Positions 35,366-44,771 are shown, numbered from the stretch's first letter. The stretch: DNA of 64,000 nt from an uncultured Brevibacillus sp. (GCF_947502445.1 NZ_CANMZW010000032.1:1-64000); one strand, 5' to 3'. Numbers and translations are program-made. Notes: generated by a model not told the origin, from the sequence alone.

Positions 35366-35412
35366 CAGTAATCCTCCTGTCTACATCGAGCGCAGTGACC
35401 GCTTACTATGTA

Positions 35413-36159
35413 CTAGGAATGAGGAATGTCCCATACTTCCTGCAAAAAATGCACGATCCGATCGACGGAACGCTGGACAAGCACCTCGCCCTTTTGACTC
35501 GTTGCTATTGTTGGATAAGCCAATAACGCCCGATTCTGTTTTTGTAGAATAGCGGGAATGTTTTATTATTTTGGGAAAGAGATCTTTTTGCTTCGGGCCC
35601 TCGTCGATTCCTTTACTCGGATCAACAAGCTCCGGATACAAATACATCATGACAGACATCCCAGCCTCACCAGCATGTCCGTGCGCAACCTCACCCGATT
35701 CCACGATGCCTTGATCCTGAGATTTAATGAAACGTCAGCAATCAATTTGGGCACAACGTAGCTCAGGTCGCTCACATAGTGACTGCGCCACATGATTGAT
35801 CATCGCCACATTGCCAGCGTGACCATTGACGAAAAGGAAGTTTTTCAGTTCCCATTTGACCAAGCTGTGTACCACATCCTGCAAATACGATTTGTAGCTC
35901 TCCAGTCTAATCGTAATGGTCCCGGGAAAATCGTCGAGTGCTGATGAATCCCCAACCTCGAGCGCTGGACCAATGATGACATTTACACGTGTAGCTACCT
36001 TTTCCGCGATTTTCGTTGCAACCAGAAGGTCTGATCCAAGGGGCAAGTGTGGGCCGTACACCTCACAAGCGCCTGTAGGCAAAAGAACCAAGTCTGTTTC
36101 CTTGGTGCTCGACAAAGGTGGTCCAGCCCATCTCTTTCATAATAGTTCGTTGACGTCAT
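35413..36159 (-). pseudogene. Decayed creatininase-family amidohydrolase
   Basis: The 747-bp span corresponds to about 248 residues, the normal size of creatininase (creatinine amidohydrolase) family proteins. The fragments align in order: MTSTNYYE, EMGWTTFVEH, KETDLVLLPTGACEVYGPHL, NGHAGN, then HGHAGEAG, SGVIGLS and KGEVLVQRSVDRIVHFLQE. It is broken by one extra base near 36141, another near 36105, an in-frame TGA at 35735-35737 where a Trp codon is expected (IDC-stop-RFIK), and an extra A near 35493. AAGGAGG remains 8 nt before the original ATG at 36159. Several independent lesions mean it is not functional. Confidence 0.85.
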
Positions 36160-36195
36160 TCGTACATCCTCCTTAAGGAAAGCTATCGGGAGAGT

Positions 36196-36333
36196 ATGCT
36201 GGAAGCCGAAAAAGCTATTATCAAAAAATACTTGGAATCATTTCGCGGAGACAAATCACTGCTTGCCTCCAAGCTGGGGATGGGCAGAACCACCTTTTAT
36301 CGCAAGCTGAAGGACTTGGATATTACGCTGTAA
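36196..36333 (+). pseudogene. Remnant of a sigma-54 activator (Fis-type helix-turn-helix)
   Basis: A 45-codon open piece from an ATG at 36196 reads EAEKAIIKKYLESFRGD, then SLLASKLGMGRTTFYRKLKD, the C-terminal Fis-type DNA-binding domain of NtrC-like activators. The AAA+ and sensor parts are missing; the frame stays open a short way upstream into the creatininase start region. It lies between the dead creatininase gene and a binding-protein gene that still has a consensus sigma-54 promoter, so it probably once controlled that gene. Confidence 0.7.
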
Positions 36334-36392
36334 GACCTATTTCGCAAAAAGGCTGCTGTTTTTTCTTTCTCGCTCGCTCCAGGATATAAAGT

Positions 36393-36430
36393 GAAGACAA
36401 GAGCTTCCTATTAACACAGCTCTTGTCTTC
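36393..36430. terminator. Strong hairpin after the orphan binding-protein gene
   Basis: Perfect 13-bp stem (GAAGACAAGAGCT / AGCTCTTGTCTTC) with a 12-nt loop, 11 bp after the binding-protein stop. Neither side has a clean T run; it may stop transcription or protect the 3' end. Confidence 0.6.
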
Positions 36431-36440
36431 ATATATCTTC

Positions 36441-38111
36441 CTATTTCTTTCTGACCTCTGCCCACTTGTAGTCTGTCGTTCCAACAGGGTGACGAACGAT
36501 GCCTTTTACATTTGGTTGATCCATGAATATTTTTGTAGCGAAGTAGATCGGCACGAGCGGCATGTCATCCATAAATATTTTCTCCGCGTCATGCATCCAT
36601 TTGAAACGCTCCGTCTCATCTCCTGTATTGCGGATTTTTTCTACCAGTGTGTCGTACGCTTTATTGCTGTAGTTGATCCGGTTTCCTGGGTGATCGGTTA
36701 CATACAGCTCCAGATAGTTGATCGGGTCGCCGTAGTCTGCGGGAATCGTCGAGCGGGAGAACTGCAAATTACGAGCGCGCTGGTCAGACAGGAACACTTT
36801 CCATTCTTTGTTTTCCAGTTTTACATCTACACCGAGGTTTTTCTTGTACATTTCTTGCAGTACCTGTGCGATCGACTTATGTCCATCACTCGTATTGTAG
36901 GTCATGGTTACCGGTGGCAGAGTAGTCCATCCCTCCTCTTCCATGCCTTTTTTCAACAGTGCTTTTGCTTGTTCGATGTCGTTGTCCTTTAGGTACTCCC
37001 CGCCCTTTTCGCGGAAATCACCGCCTGCAGGCTCAGGGAAGCCGTACGGTACGTGGGCCAAAGCCGGAGTTTGTTTACCTTGTACGACGTTGTCGATCAA
37101 CGATTGGCGATCGATGGCGAGCGCAAAAGCCTTGCGGATGTTCACGTTGTTAAACGGAGGCATCTTTGTGTTCATACGATAGTAATAGATCGATGCGTCT
37201 GATTCGACCTTGGCTTCTCCAGAGTCAATCAACTGCTTTTTCATGTCATTCGGGACGCTTGACACCTTATCCAGCTGTCCTGTTTTATACATTTGGTACT
37301 GGGTATTTTCATCATTGACCATGATCCAGTTAATTCCCGCTAACTTCACGGAATCCTTGTCCCAATAGCCATCATTCTTGACGATTTTGATAGACTGGTC
37401 ATGCACCCAATCTTCCATTTTGAATGGTCCGTTGGTTACAAGACTCGAAGCATTTTCTGCCCATTTCGGATTACTCTCGACGACCTTCTTATTTACCGGG
37501 AAGAAAGTCGGCTGGGTGAGGATGTGCGTAAAGAATCCTGCCGGGGCGTTGAGTTTCACTTCCAGTGTCTTGTCAGCTAGCGCTTTCACCAAAACTGCGT
37601 CTGCGTTCCCTTTGCCAGTGTTGTACTCTTCTGCACCCGCAATGTAGTATGCGAGGAAAGCGGATGGGAATGCATTGTTCGGATCAAGGATGCGCTTGAA
37701 AGCGAATTCAAAATCCTGTGCAGTAACCGGATCTCCATTGGACCATTTGCTGTCACGCAGAGTGAACGTGTAGGTTTTTCCATCCTCGCTCACGGTCCAT
37801 TTTTCTGCCATGGCTGGTTGTGGCTTGTGATCCTTGTCCAGACGTGCCAAACCTTCCATGGTGGCATTCAACACTTCATTGGATGTGGTGTCAAATCCTT
37901 TTGGCGGATCGAGAGAAGGTGGTTCCGTCTTCAAATTGAGTCTTAGCATCGCGGTCATGTCAGCTTGTCCACCGTCATCTTGCGGCTCCTGTCCCTTAGT
38001 AGTCTCTGTGCCTGGCTGTGTCGGAGCTACCGTTTGGCTACAGCCTGTCACAGCAAGAACCGCTGCCAGAGCTGCTGAGCTAAGCAGCTTCCATCCTTTT
38101 CGCAACTTCAT
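36441..38111 (-). CDS. Oligopeptide-type solute-binding lipoprotein (orphan)
   Basis: 556 residues of solute-binding protein family 5 (OppA-like). The signal peptide ends in VTGC (Cys24), then an acidic/Gln-rich linker and family segments LRLNLKTEPPSLDPPKG, TFTLRDSKWSNGDPVTAQDF and NIRKAFALAIDRQSL. No permease or ATPase gene is adjacent, so it must work with a transporter encoded elsewhere. A consensus sigma-54 promoter lies about 150 bp upstream. The remnant activator downstream suggests it has lost its own regulator. Confidence 0.92.
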   Translation of the reverse strand: MKLRKGWKLLSSAALAAVLAVTGCSQTVAPTQPGTETTKGQEPQDDGGQADMTAMLRLNLKTEPPSLDPPKGFDTTSNEVLNATMEGLARLDKDHKPQPAMAEKWTVSEDGKTYTFTLRDSKWSNGDPVTAQDFEFAFKRILDPNNAFPSAFLAYYIAGAEEYNTGKGNADAVLVKALADKTLEVKLNAPAGFFTHILTQPTFFPVNKKVVESNPKWAENASSLVTNGPFKMEDWVHDQSIKIVKNDGYWDKDSVKLAGINWIMVNDENTQYQMYKTGQLDKVSSVPNDMKKQLIDSGEAKVESDASIYYYRMNTKMPPFNNVNIRKAFALAIDRQSLIDNVVQGKQTPALAHVPYGFPEPAGGDFREKGGEYLKDNDIEQAKALLKKGMEEEGWTTLPPVTMTYNTSDGHKSIAQVLQEMYKKNLGVDVKLENKEWKVFLSDQRARNLQFSRSTIPADYGDPINYLELYVTDHPGNRINYSNKAYDTLVEKIRNTGDETERFKWMHDAEKIFMDDMPLVPIYFATKIFMDQPNVKGIVRHPVGTTDYKWAEVRKK

Positions 38112-38259
38112 GAATGATTGACCCCCTTTTTTCTTTGTGAAGGAATAACGGTTATTTCCCCTAACGATTTCGAGGATGTGGCCGAGATGTTAGCTACCGG
38201 ATTCACACGAAGCCTCCTTTCGATTGAAAACGTTTGGAACATTCGCACTTTTCTACACA

Positions 38260-38275
38260 AGCAAGCGGCGTGCCA
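38260..38275 (-). promoter_or_regulatory. Consensus sigma-54 promoter of the orphan binding protein
   Basis: TGGCAC-GCCGC-TTGCT on the minus strand matches the -24/-12 consensus with exact spacing. An inverted repeat AATAGG-ctga-CCTATT at 38358-38373, with a further AATAGG near 38401, lies about 85-130 bp upstream and could be the activator site. The rest of the 465-bp gap between 38112 and 38576 holds only the terminator of the MFS gene. Confidence 0.78.
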
Positions 38276-38473
38276 ATAGATTTAATATTCATATAAGATG
38301 GAATTTTCTGCTTTTTATTATAAGAAATCAGGCGACTCACTTCTCTTGCGGCTCACTAATAGGCTGACCTATTACTAGTGAAAGGTTGTTCGATTCTTGC
38401 AATAGGTTTGTCTGTCATTCCGTTTTTCCTCCTGCAGCATGAGCCACATCGCTTCGAGATGCTCCCCAAAACA

Positions 38474-38520
38474 AAAACGCTATTCTCTCGGTAGATAGAC
38501 TAACGAAAGGATAGCGTTTT
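38474..38520 (-). terminator. Terminator of the MFS transporter gene
   Basis: AAAACGCTAT / ATAGCGTTTT stem with a long loop, giving TTTTTGTTTT on the minus strand, 57 bp after the MFS stop. Confidence 0.72.
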
Positions 38521-38576
38521 AGGATGAATTCATAGTATTCAAACGATCTTCGTTTTTTCCTGCTGACAACTTATTG

Positions 38577-39854
38577 TTATTTGCTTATTCCTGCCACAGT
38601 CAAAGCCGTATTCTCCTTGGCAATGCGCATCGCCATCAATGCAGCGAGCAAGCATACCAGTCCAGCAATAATAAATGGGGTCGAGTAGCTTCCCAGCCAA
38701 TCACGCATAACTCCTGCTCCGTACGCAGCTACCGAAGCTCCGACTTGGTGAGCGACCACGATCCAGCCGAAAATCATTCCTGCGTTCTCTTTCCCGAATT
38801 CTTGTGCAGCCAGCTTCACAGTCGGTGGAACGGTTGCAATCCAATCGAGTCCATAGAAGATCGAGAAGATGAGCAGCATCGTTGGACCTGCATCAAGCGC
38901 ATAAGGTAAAAACATCAGAGACAGACCGCGCAATCCATAATAAATAAAGAGCAGCTTGCGATTGTCGTAGCGATCTGAAAGCCAGCCAGATAATGTAGTA
39001 CCGACCAAATCGAACAATCCCATCAAGGCTAACAACCCTGCCGCAGTTACCTCAGTAATTCCAAAATCTCCACATGCTGGGATTAAATGCGTTCCAATAA
39101 GACCATTCGTCGAAAAGCCACAAAAGAAGAAAGTGCCTGCAAGCAGCCAGAACGTTTTGTTTTTCAATGCAGACAGCAAAGCTTTGATCGGTGCTAGAAA
39201 AATATTCCCTGTAAACGGCACTGGCGGAGCAACTTTATCAGTACCATAAGGAGCGAGTCCAACATCGTGTGGATGGTTACGAAACCAGATCGCAACGACG
39301 ATCATCACGATCACCAGTGCTGCAACTGAAGTAACTATCGCATAGCGCCAACCAAACTCCACCGTAATTTTTGCAAGCAAGGGCAAAAACAACAGCTGTC
39401 CTGTAGCGGCACTCGCGGTAAGCAGACCGACTACTAAGCCACGGCGATGCACAAACCATTGATTACTAACTGTGACACCCAGCACATTGGCCATCATCCC
39501 TGTGGCAAGCCCGGATACCAAGCCCCATAGAAGCTCAAATTGCCAAAGAGAGGTCATGAGTGGCGTAACAGCCAAGCTTCCTGCCAATACGGCAAGGGAT
39601 ATCACTACCACCCTGCGTATCCCGAATTTTTGCAATAAAGCTGCCGCAAAAGGTCCTGTCAATCCATATAAGAATATTCCGACAGAAATAACACCAGAGA
39701 TGCTCCCTCGACTCCAGCCAAACTCATTTGAAAACGGCAGCATCAGGATACTTGGCATGGATCTGATACCAGCAGATACTAGCAAGGTGAGAAAAGTAAG
39801 AAAGACCACAATCCAACCATAATAAATACCTGGGGCTTTTTCCTTCAACTGCAT
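38577..39854 (-). CDS. MFS transporter
   Basis: 425 residues with about twelve hydrophobic helices. The N-terminal GIYYGWIVVFLTFLTLLVSAG and EFGWSRGSISG are typical of the MFS subgroup that includes OFA and monocarboxylate-type carriers. The loop between helices 2 and 3 carries FGIRRVV. It is probably a carboxylate or small-molecule permease; the substrate is not readable. It lies downstream of a MarR gene, with a palindromic operator in the 63-bp gap. Confidence 0.9.
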   Translation of the reverse strand: MQLKEKAPGIYYGWIVVFLTFLTLLVSAGIRSMPSILMLPFSNEFGWSRGSISGVISVGIFLYGLTGPFAAALLQKFGIRRVVVISLAVLAGSLAVTPLMTSLWQFELLWGLVSGLATGMMANVLGVTVSNQWFVHRRGLVVGLLTASAATGQLLFLPLLAKITVEFGWRYAIVTSVAALVIVMIVVAIWFRNHPHDVGLAPYGTDKVAPPVPFTGNIFLAPIKALLSALKNKTFWLLAGTFFFCGFSTNGLIGTHLIPACGDFGITEVTAAGLLALMGLFDLVGTTLSGWLSDRYDNRKLLFIYYGLRGLSLMFLPYALDAGPTMLLIFSIFYGLDWIATVPPTVKLAAQEFGKENAGMIFGWIVVAHQVGASVAAYGAGVMRDWLGSYSTPFIIAGLVCLLAALMAMRIAKENTALTVAGISK

Positions 39855-39881
39855 GAAAAGACTCCTCCACTCTCCTATTTA

Positions 39882-39903
39882 TTGTTGTGTGTACATACAA
39901 CAA
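39882..39903. promoter_or_regulatory. MarR-type operator before the MFS gene
   Basis: TTGTTGTGTGT|ACATACAACAA, a 22-bp palindrome with one mismatched pair, 28-49 bp before the MFS start. A related half-matching site precedes the marR gene itself. Confidence 0.72.
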
Positions 39904-39917
39904 TATTTTCAAAAAAA

Positions 39918-40346
39918 TTACTCGTTCTCTAGTTTCTCACTCATCAATTCCATTTGTGCTGCCAGTAAATCAGTAGGTTCCACCCCAAGAATTGCTTGAT
40001 AGCGTCTGCACAAATTCCTCGACGCAGCACGGATCGTCTCTTCAAGTTCCAGCCCTTTTTCAGTTGGATAAAGAAAAACATGCTTGCCCTGTACCTGTCG
40101 CTCCACCAGCTGCCTGCTCTGCAATTTGTCAACAAATCGCGTCAATGTGGAAGGAGAGATATATAGTTTTTCTGCTACCTCCTTGTGAGGAATACCCGGA
40201 TTTCCGATTACGAGTCGAATGACATATCCGTACATCGGGGTCAGCCCCGTCATCGCAAATTCTTCCTCTGCCATCTTGGTAATTGCACGGCTCAACCGGT
40301 TCGTTGTAAAAAACAGGCAGTTATGCAAAAAGCTTTCATCAGCCAT
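39918..40346 (-). CDS. MarR-family transcriptional regulator
   Basis: 142 residues with the MarR winged helix-turn-helix (IPHKEVAEKLYISPSTLTRF, then VDKLQSRQLVERQ) flanked by dimerisation helices. It lies just upstream of the MFS gene on the same strand. Palindromes of the same type occur before both genes, so it probably represses both. Confidence 0.92.
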   Translation of the reverse strand: MADESFLHNCLFFTTNRLSRAITKMAEEEFAMTGLTPMYGYVIRLVIGNPGIPHKEVAEKLYISPSTLTRFVDKLQSRQLVERQVQGKHVFLYPTEKGLELEETIRAASRNLCRRYQAILGVEPTDLLAAQMELMSEKLENE

Positions 40347-40366
40347 GAATCCTCAACTCCGAATCA

Positions 40367-40382
40367 TTGTATGTACAACAAA
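40367..40382. promoter_or_regulatory. MarR-type operator before marR
   Basis: TTGTATGTACAACAAA, sharing the TTGTATGTAC core with the reverse complement of the site at 39882-39903, 21 bp upstream of the marR start. Confidence 0.6.
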
Positions 40383-40485
40383 TATAAAAGACGTCTTTTT
40401 TCTTGTCAACAAGATTATTTCAAACAATTCCACCTCCCCTCCAGCTGTTTTTTCGTCCACGGCCCTGCAGCACAAAACCGGTCTT

Positions 40486-41373
40486 TTATCTTGTCAAAAG
40501 CCCGCTCACAGTTTGCGGTGCCATGCTTTTTTTCTCCCAATTGACGAGAAAAATACCCACGCAGATAAGTGCACCACCTGCGATGACGTACCATTGCACC
40601 TGCTCACCCAGTAGCCACCAGCTGCTGAGAACGCCGAAAAATGGTACGAGGAACAAAAAGGCACTCGTTTTGGTCGCGTCCCCTTTTTTCAATAAGTAGA
40701 ACCAGACTGAGAACTGTAAGATAGAACAAACAACTACGAGCATGAGCAAAATAAAGAGTGATGCTGGATTGATGATAAAAACAGGCTCCTCCGTAAACAT
40801 GCTCAGAAGCAAAATGATCAGCCCGCCAGCAAGCATTTGATAAGCAGTGAGCACCATTGTATCAAAAGCTCCTCCCCACTTTTTAATGAGCAGGGTCGCT
40901 ACCGCAAAGCTAACAGCTGCGGCAAAAGCAAGCCAGGTGCCAGGCTGCAAATTCAGATGGAAGCCGAAGGTAAAGACGACACCGATAAAGCCAATGGCTA
41001 CTCCTAACCATTGATACGAGCGGTATACTTTGCCAAGCACGAAAGTCCCCAGTACGATTACAATCAATGGATTGACAAAGGTAATAATGGCGGACTCACT
41101 GGATGTAATCCAATGTAGGCTATAAAAGCCACAGCCCATAACGCCTGCTGATTGAAAGAGCCCAATGGTACCGACCTGGAGCCACTGTTTGCTGCCTCGA
41201 GGCTTTGGTCTCTTGGATACGATCACTGCAAGAATTCCACCTGCTAATAAGTAACGGATAGCGACAAGCAAGAATGGCGGCGCATAGTCCAGCCCCATTT
41301 TCCCAATCGGAAACGCAATCCCCATCATAAAGGTCGTGAGAAGGATTAACCCGTAGTAACTCCATTTATTCAT
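40486..41373 (-). CDS. EamA/DMT-family transporter
   Basis: 295 residues in two EamA repeats with ten predicted helices (opening LILLTTFMMGIAFPIGKMGL; second repeat from about residue 150). Members export or import amino acids, metabolites or drugs. GGAGGAG precedes the ATG. It is divergent from the LysR gene at 41533, which probably controls it. Confidence 0.9.
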   Translation of the reverse strand: MNKWSYYGLILLTTFMMGIAFPIGKMGLDYAPPFLLVAIRYLLAGGILAVIVSKRPKPRGSKQWLQVGTIGLFQSAGVMGCGFYSLHWITSSESAIITFVNPLIVIVLGTFVLGKVYRSYQWLGVAIGFIGVVFTFGFHLNLQPGTWLAFAAAVSFAVATLLIKKWGGAFDTMVLTAYQMLAGGLIILLLSMFTEEPVFIINPASLFILLMLVVVCSILQFSVWFYLLKKGDATKTSAFLFLVPFFGVLSSWWLLGEQVQWYVIAGGALICVGIFLVNWEKKSMAPQTVSGLLTR

Positions 41374-41532
41374 TGCTGCTCTCCTCCACTTTCATGAGAT
41401 GTTTTTAATTGTAAGGGAGGAGTACTATCATGTATAATGATTAGTAAAGATACTTACTATCTCCAATTCTGATAGCAAAACTTTTCTTTCGCTGAGATTG
41501 TCGATGGAGTAACAAATTAGGAGGGGTTCTTC

Positions 41533-42432
41533 GTGGAGAGTTCCGATTTGCGGGTATTTCAAATGGTGGCAAGAGAGGGCTCGATTACAAAAGCAGCCGC
41601 TCGTCTAGGTTATGTTCAATCTAATGTTACAGCAAAAATACAACAATTGGAGGCAGAGCTCGGTACGGTGCTTTTTCATCGCCATAATCGGGGAATGACG
41701 CTATCCTCCAGTGGGAAAATGCTTCTCGACTATGCAAACAAAATCGTGGGTTTGCTAGACGAAGCTACTCGTGCACTCTCTTCATCCAGTGAACCAAGCG
41801 GGCCGCTCGCGATCGGCTCGACACAGACAGCCGCTGCGGTACGGCTCCCCAAGCTGCTTGCTTCCTATTATGCACAGTACCCCAATGTCCGTCTTTCTTT
41901 GGCAACGGGGCATACCCAGTTTTTAATGGATCAGGTACTTCACTATGAACTCGACGGGGCCTTTATCGGCTGTGAATGCAATCATCCAGAGCTCTCGTCT
42001 GTTCCAGCCTTTGAAGAAGAGTTGATCATCGCTTCCGCTGCATCCGTAATCGACATCGAGCAGGCTTCCCAAAAGCCGATTCTCGTTTTTACTCAGGGCT
42101 GCTCCTATCGTGCTGTATTGGAGCAGTGGATGAAAATGATGGGTCTGGATCAGCCCGTTATTATGGAGCTTGGGACTTTGGAGGCCATTATTGGAGGGGT
42201 AGCCGCTGGTCTCGGAATTTCCTTGTTGCCCAGAAAGGTAATTAGCAAGCATGAAGAGGAAGGCATGATTTCCACGCATCAAATTCCTGAATCCATGCGG
42301 CTTATTAAAACGGAGTTCATCACACGGAAAGATACCTATGTGACGAGTGCACTACAGGCATTTATTGATCAATTGCCGAGGCTCGAAGCTGTTTCTACCC
42401 TTGAGATCAATGAAAAAGCCTTGCGCTCATGA
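41533..42432 (+). CDS. LysR-family transcriptional regulator
   Basis: 299 residues: N-terminal helix-turn-helix (FQMVAREGSITKAAARLGYV, then QSNVTAKIQQLE) and an effector-binding domain. Divergent from the EamA transporter gene across about 160 bp. AGGAGGGG lies about 8 nt before the GTG start at 41533. Confidence 0.92.
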   Translation: MESSDLRVFQMVAREGSITKAAARLGYVQSNVTAKIQQLEAELGTVLFHRHNRGMTLSSSGKMLLDYANKIVGLLDEATRALSSSSEPSGPLAIGSTQTAAAVRLPKLLASYYAQYPNVRLSLATGHTQFLMDQVLHYELDGAFIGCECNHPELSSVPAFEEELIIASAASVIDIEQASQKPILVFTQGCSYRAVLEQWMKMMGLDQPVIMELGTLEAIIGGVAAGLGISLLPRKVISKHEEEGMISTHQIPESMRLIKTEFITRKDTYVTSALQAFIDQLPRLEAVSTLEINEKALRS

Positions 42433-42449
42433 TAGCGGCAAGGCTTTTT
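42413..42449 (+). terminator. Terminator of the lysR gene
   Basis: Perfect 12-bp stem AAAAAGCCTTGC / GCAAGGCTTTTT with a 13-nt loop, overlapping the lysR stop codon. Confidence 0.88.
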
Positions 42450-42650
42450 CGATGGAATGATGGGATATTGGGCCGTGCTTTCGTTGATCAAATAAAGAAA
42501 CTGCTCACGGATGAACGCTACGAAAGCAGCTACTCCCCTTTTTTTCCCATTTACTGGCGCATACAGCCCTTTGACAAATAAAAGGCTTGCATTGATGTTC
42601 CACACGTTTCAATTAGTTTACATAATATTTATTATGTGCACTATGTCTCG

Positions 42651-43538
42651 TCAGTCCCGCCCCGCCTCGTATAACTTCTGCGCCAACATCGCTGGTCTCG
42701 TAAGCGTGTCCGTAAAATGGTCCCCGTCGCCGACAATCAACCGGAACTGACCCAGCCGACTGGACATATGCGGATGCCAGCCGTAATCCTCTCCTTGTGG
42801 CAATGTGTTATCTTGGTAGAAAAAGATATAGCTTTTTGGCGTAGACAGCGCGTAAAACGCTTTAAGATCCAGCTTCTCGAAAAGCGGCTTAGCGGGTTCC
42901 GGAGCTACGCTTGCATACATGTGTTTGGCTTCGTCAAAAGTGGCCGTATTGACGAATGCATCTCGAAACAACTCAAACGGAAGCATGATCGTATCGTCCG
43001 TCGAGCTGGCTCTGAGTTGTTCAAAGCCTTGCCTCATTTCGGGCGAAAACTCGTCAGCAACTGATTCACCGTCTTTGAGTACAAAAGCGTCCCAGAAGAC
43101 TAGACGCCTGATGCGATCCGGCACTTGTTCTGCAACCTTTTGGATGACAGAGCCGCCAAAGCTGTGCCCGACGAGAACAAAGTCGCGCAAGTTCCGTTTT
43201 GTTATAAAATCAACGACCGACCTCGTAATCATTGCATGCGTGACATCTTTATTTGGATCGTTGCCGTGACCAGCGTATTCCGGTGTATAGACGACATGAC
43301 CTTGACTACGCAGTACTGCCGCTACACCGTCCCAGAAGTGCGCGTCCGCCCAAGATCCATGCACAAGCATGAAGGTAAGCTGCTCTCGCGCGGGTGATTG
43401 GTATCTTTCATTTGAACTGAGGGGACTCTTGGTCCATGGCAACCATCCTTCTGAATAAGGGGAGGAATAATACCTAATTGGCAAATATCTATACTCGGGA
43501 TAGGTAAATTGGTAAAATTCTTGGCGATAAGGAAACAT
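42651..43538 (-). CDS. Alpha/beta hydrolase with a Tyr-rich N-terminal extension
   Basis: 295 residues. The core (from about residue 52) is an alpha/beta hydrolase of the esterase/salicylate-esterase-like type: oxyanion strand MLVHGSW (57-63), nucleophile elbow GHSFGG with Ser126, and a late GDGDHF carrying the likely catalytic His. The first 50 residues are unusual, with many Tyr and Pro (YRQEFYQFTYPEYRYLP), like spore-coat-associated proteins of this group, and not a signal peptide. The gap at 43539-43796 before the next gene shows no clear elements. Confidence 0.85.
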   Translation of the reverse strand: MFPYRQEFYQFTYPEYRYLPIRYYSSPYSEGWLPWTKSPLSSNERYQSPAREQLTFMLVHGSWADAHFWDGVAAVLRSQGHVVYTPEYAGHGNDPNKDVTHAMITRSVVDFITKRNLRDFVLVGHSFGGSVIQKVAEQVPDRIRRLVFWDAFVLKDGESVADEFSPEMRQGFEQLRASSTDDTIMLPFELFRDAFVNTATFDEAKHMYASVAPEPAKPLFEKLDLKAFYALSTPKSYIFFYQDNTLPQGEDYGWHPHMSSRLGQFRLIVGDGDHFTDTLTRPAMLAQKLYEAGRD

Positions 43539-43796
43539 GTGAATGACATCCTCTCAAACATATATGCTCAGCTTATGCCCATTTCATTTGAGAGGTTCTC
43601 ACGCTCGACCCATTGAAAAAGCCGTCCGTCATTGACAACAAACATATACGCCCAATTCGCACTGACAGAACCAATAAATAAAGTACGTACAAGAAAGAGA
43701 GCTGAAAGTACACTGATTCTCATTCTTATTTAATTCCCCCTTCGATGTACTACACTGTTTGTATAACCGAAAAGGTGGTCAAATGCGATGCTTTAC

Positions 43797-44771
43797 TTAC
43801 TTCAACAGGCTTTGCAATGTTAAAACTTTCTTTTTCTTGCTCATCCGTGCCTCGATAGCTTGTTCCATCGTAATAGCAATAAAACGTGTTTTCGTCTGCG
43901 GTCTTGATTGTGAGACGAGGTCCAAGTCGGCACTGATCGTCGTTCCGAGTGTGACAAATCCCCCGCCCGTCGTTGCATCACGTAAGAGTAGAATCAGCTC
44001 TTTTTCATTCGGAACCATAATTGCTCCGATCGGATAAACAATGTCAACCGTATTGGACAGGTTATTGCCGGCACCAAATGGCGGATCAATCAGCTTGAAC
44101 GACGCGGATGCACCGGAGTACCGATATGCGATATTGTTGGACTCAAGTCCCACCTGCCACTCTGAATTCAAAAAGGCTCTGACACCTTCATCGCTTAGCC
44201 GATAGCTGGAGATGCCCATGACCATGCGAATATCAACAGACGAAGAGAACTTGGGCAAATACTCCTCTGGTATTCGCATCCCTACATGATGAAAAACACC
44301 TGGCAGCGGTTCTCCGATCGTGATTTCATCTCCTGCCAAAAGCTTTCTTCCTTGAAAGCCTCCGAGCTGACTTATTGTGTAGGTAGAACGAGAGCCGAGC
44401 ACATGAGGCACCTGAATACCGCCAGAGATACAGAGATACGATTTTACTCCTTTTTGAGCAGAACGAAGCGATAAAATATCGCCTTCCTGTACACAAATGG
44501 TCTCCCACATGGGCACAGCCGTCCCGTTCACCGTCACGTCCAGCGGTGCACCTGTTATCGTAATTACTGTTTTTTTCCGAATCTCGATTTTAGGACCGAG
44601 CAGTGTAATTTCCAAAGCCGCGTAGTCGGCGGGATTTCCTAGTAAAATATTCCCCAGAACGAAGGAGTAGCGGTCAGCAGCACCCGAAGGCGGGACTCCC
44701 AGATGATAGTAATCTTTGCGTCCCATATCTTGGACTAATGTTTGCAGTCCACCGTCCAGGATGTACAGCAT
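43797..44771 (-). CDS. pxpC: 5-oxoprolinase subunit C / AHS2-domain protein, copy 1
   Basis: 324 residues, KipA/AHS2 family. PxpC works with PxpA and PxpB in ATP-dependent opening of 5-oxoproline, and the same domain occurs in urea carboxylase. Characteristic segments are LDGGLQTLVQDMGRKDYYHLG, GVPPSGAADRYSF and NTVDIVYPIGAI. The start at 44771 has GGAGG upstream and shares one base with the stop of the PxpB-like gene; a long upstream extension in frame overlaps that gene and is rejected. It is paired with the AHS1 protein and encoded apart from the second pair at 50.3-52.1 kb. Confidence 0.9.
   Translation of the reverse strand: MLYILDGGLQTLVQDMGRKDYYHLGVPPSGAADRYSFVLGNILLGNPADYAALEITLLGPKIEIRKKTVITITGAPLDVTVNGTAVPMWETICVQEGDILSLRSAQKGVKSYLCISGGIQVPHVLGSRSTYTISQLGGFQGRKLLAGDEITIGEPLPGVFHHVGMRIPEEYLPKFSSSVDIRMVMGISSYRLSDEGVRAFLNSEWQVGLESNNIAYRYSGASASFKLIDPPFGAGNNLSNTVDIVYPIGAIMVPNEKELILLLRDATTGGGFVTLGTTISADLDLVSQSRPQTKTRFIAITMEQAIEARMSKKKKVLTLQSLLK

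Noticed and set aside
38226..38240. Catabolite (cre) site GAAAACGTTT upstream of the orphan binding protein
   Set aside because: Only the left half matches the cre consensus; the flanking WCA is missing.
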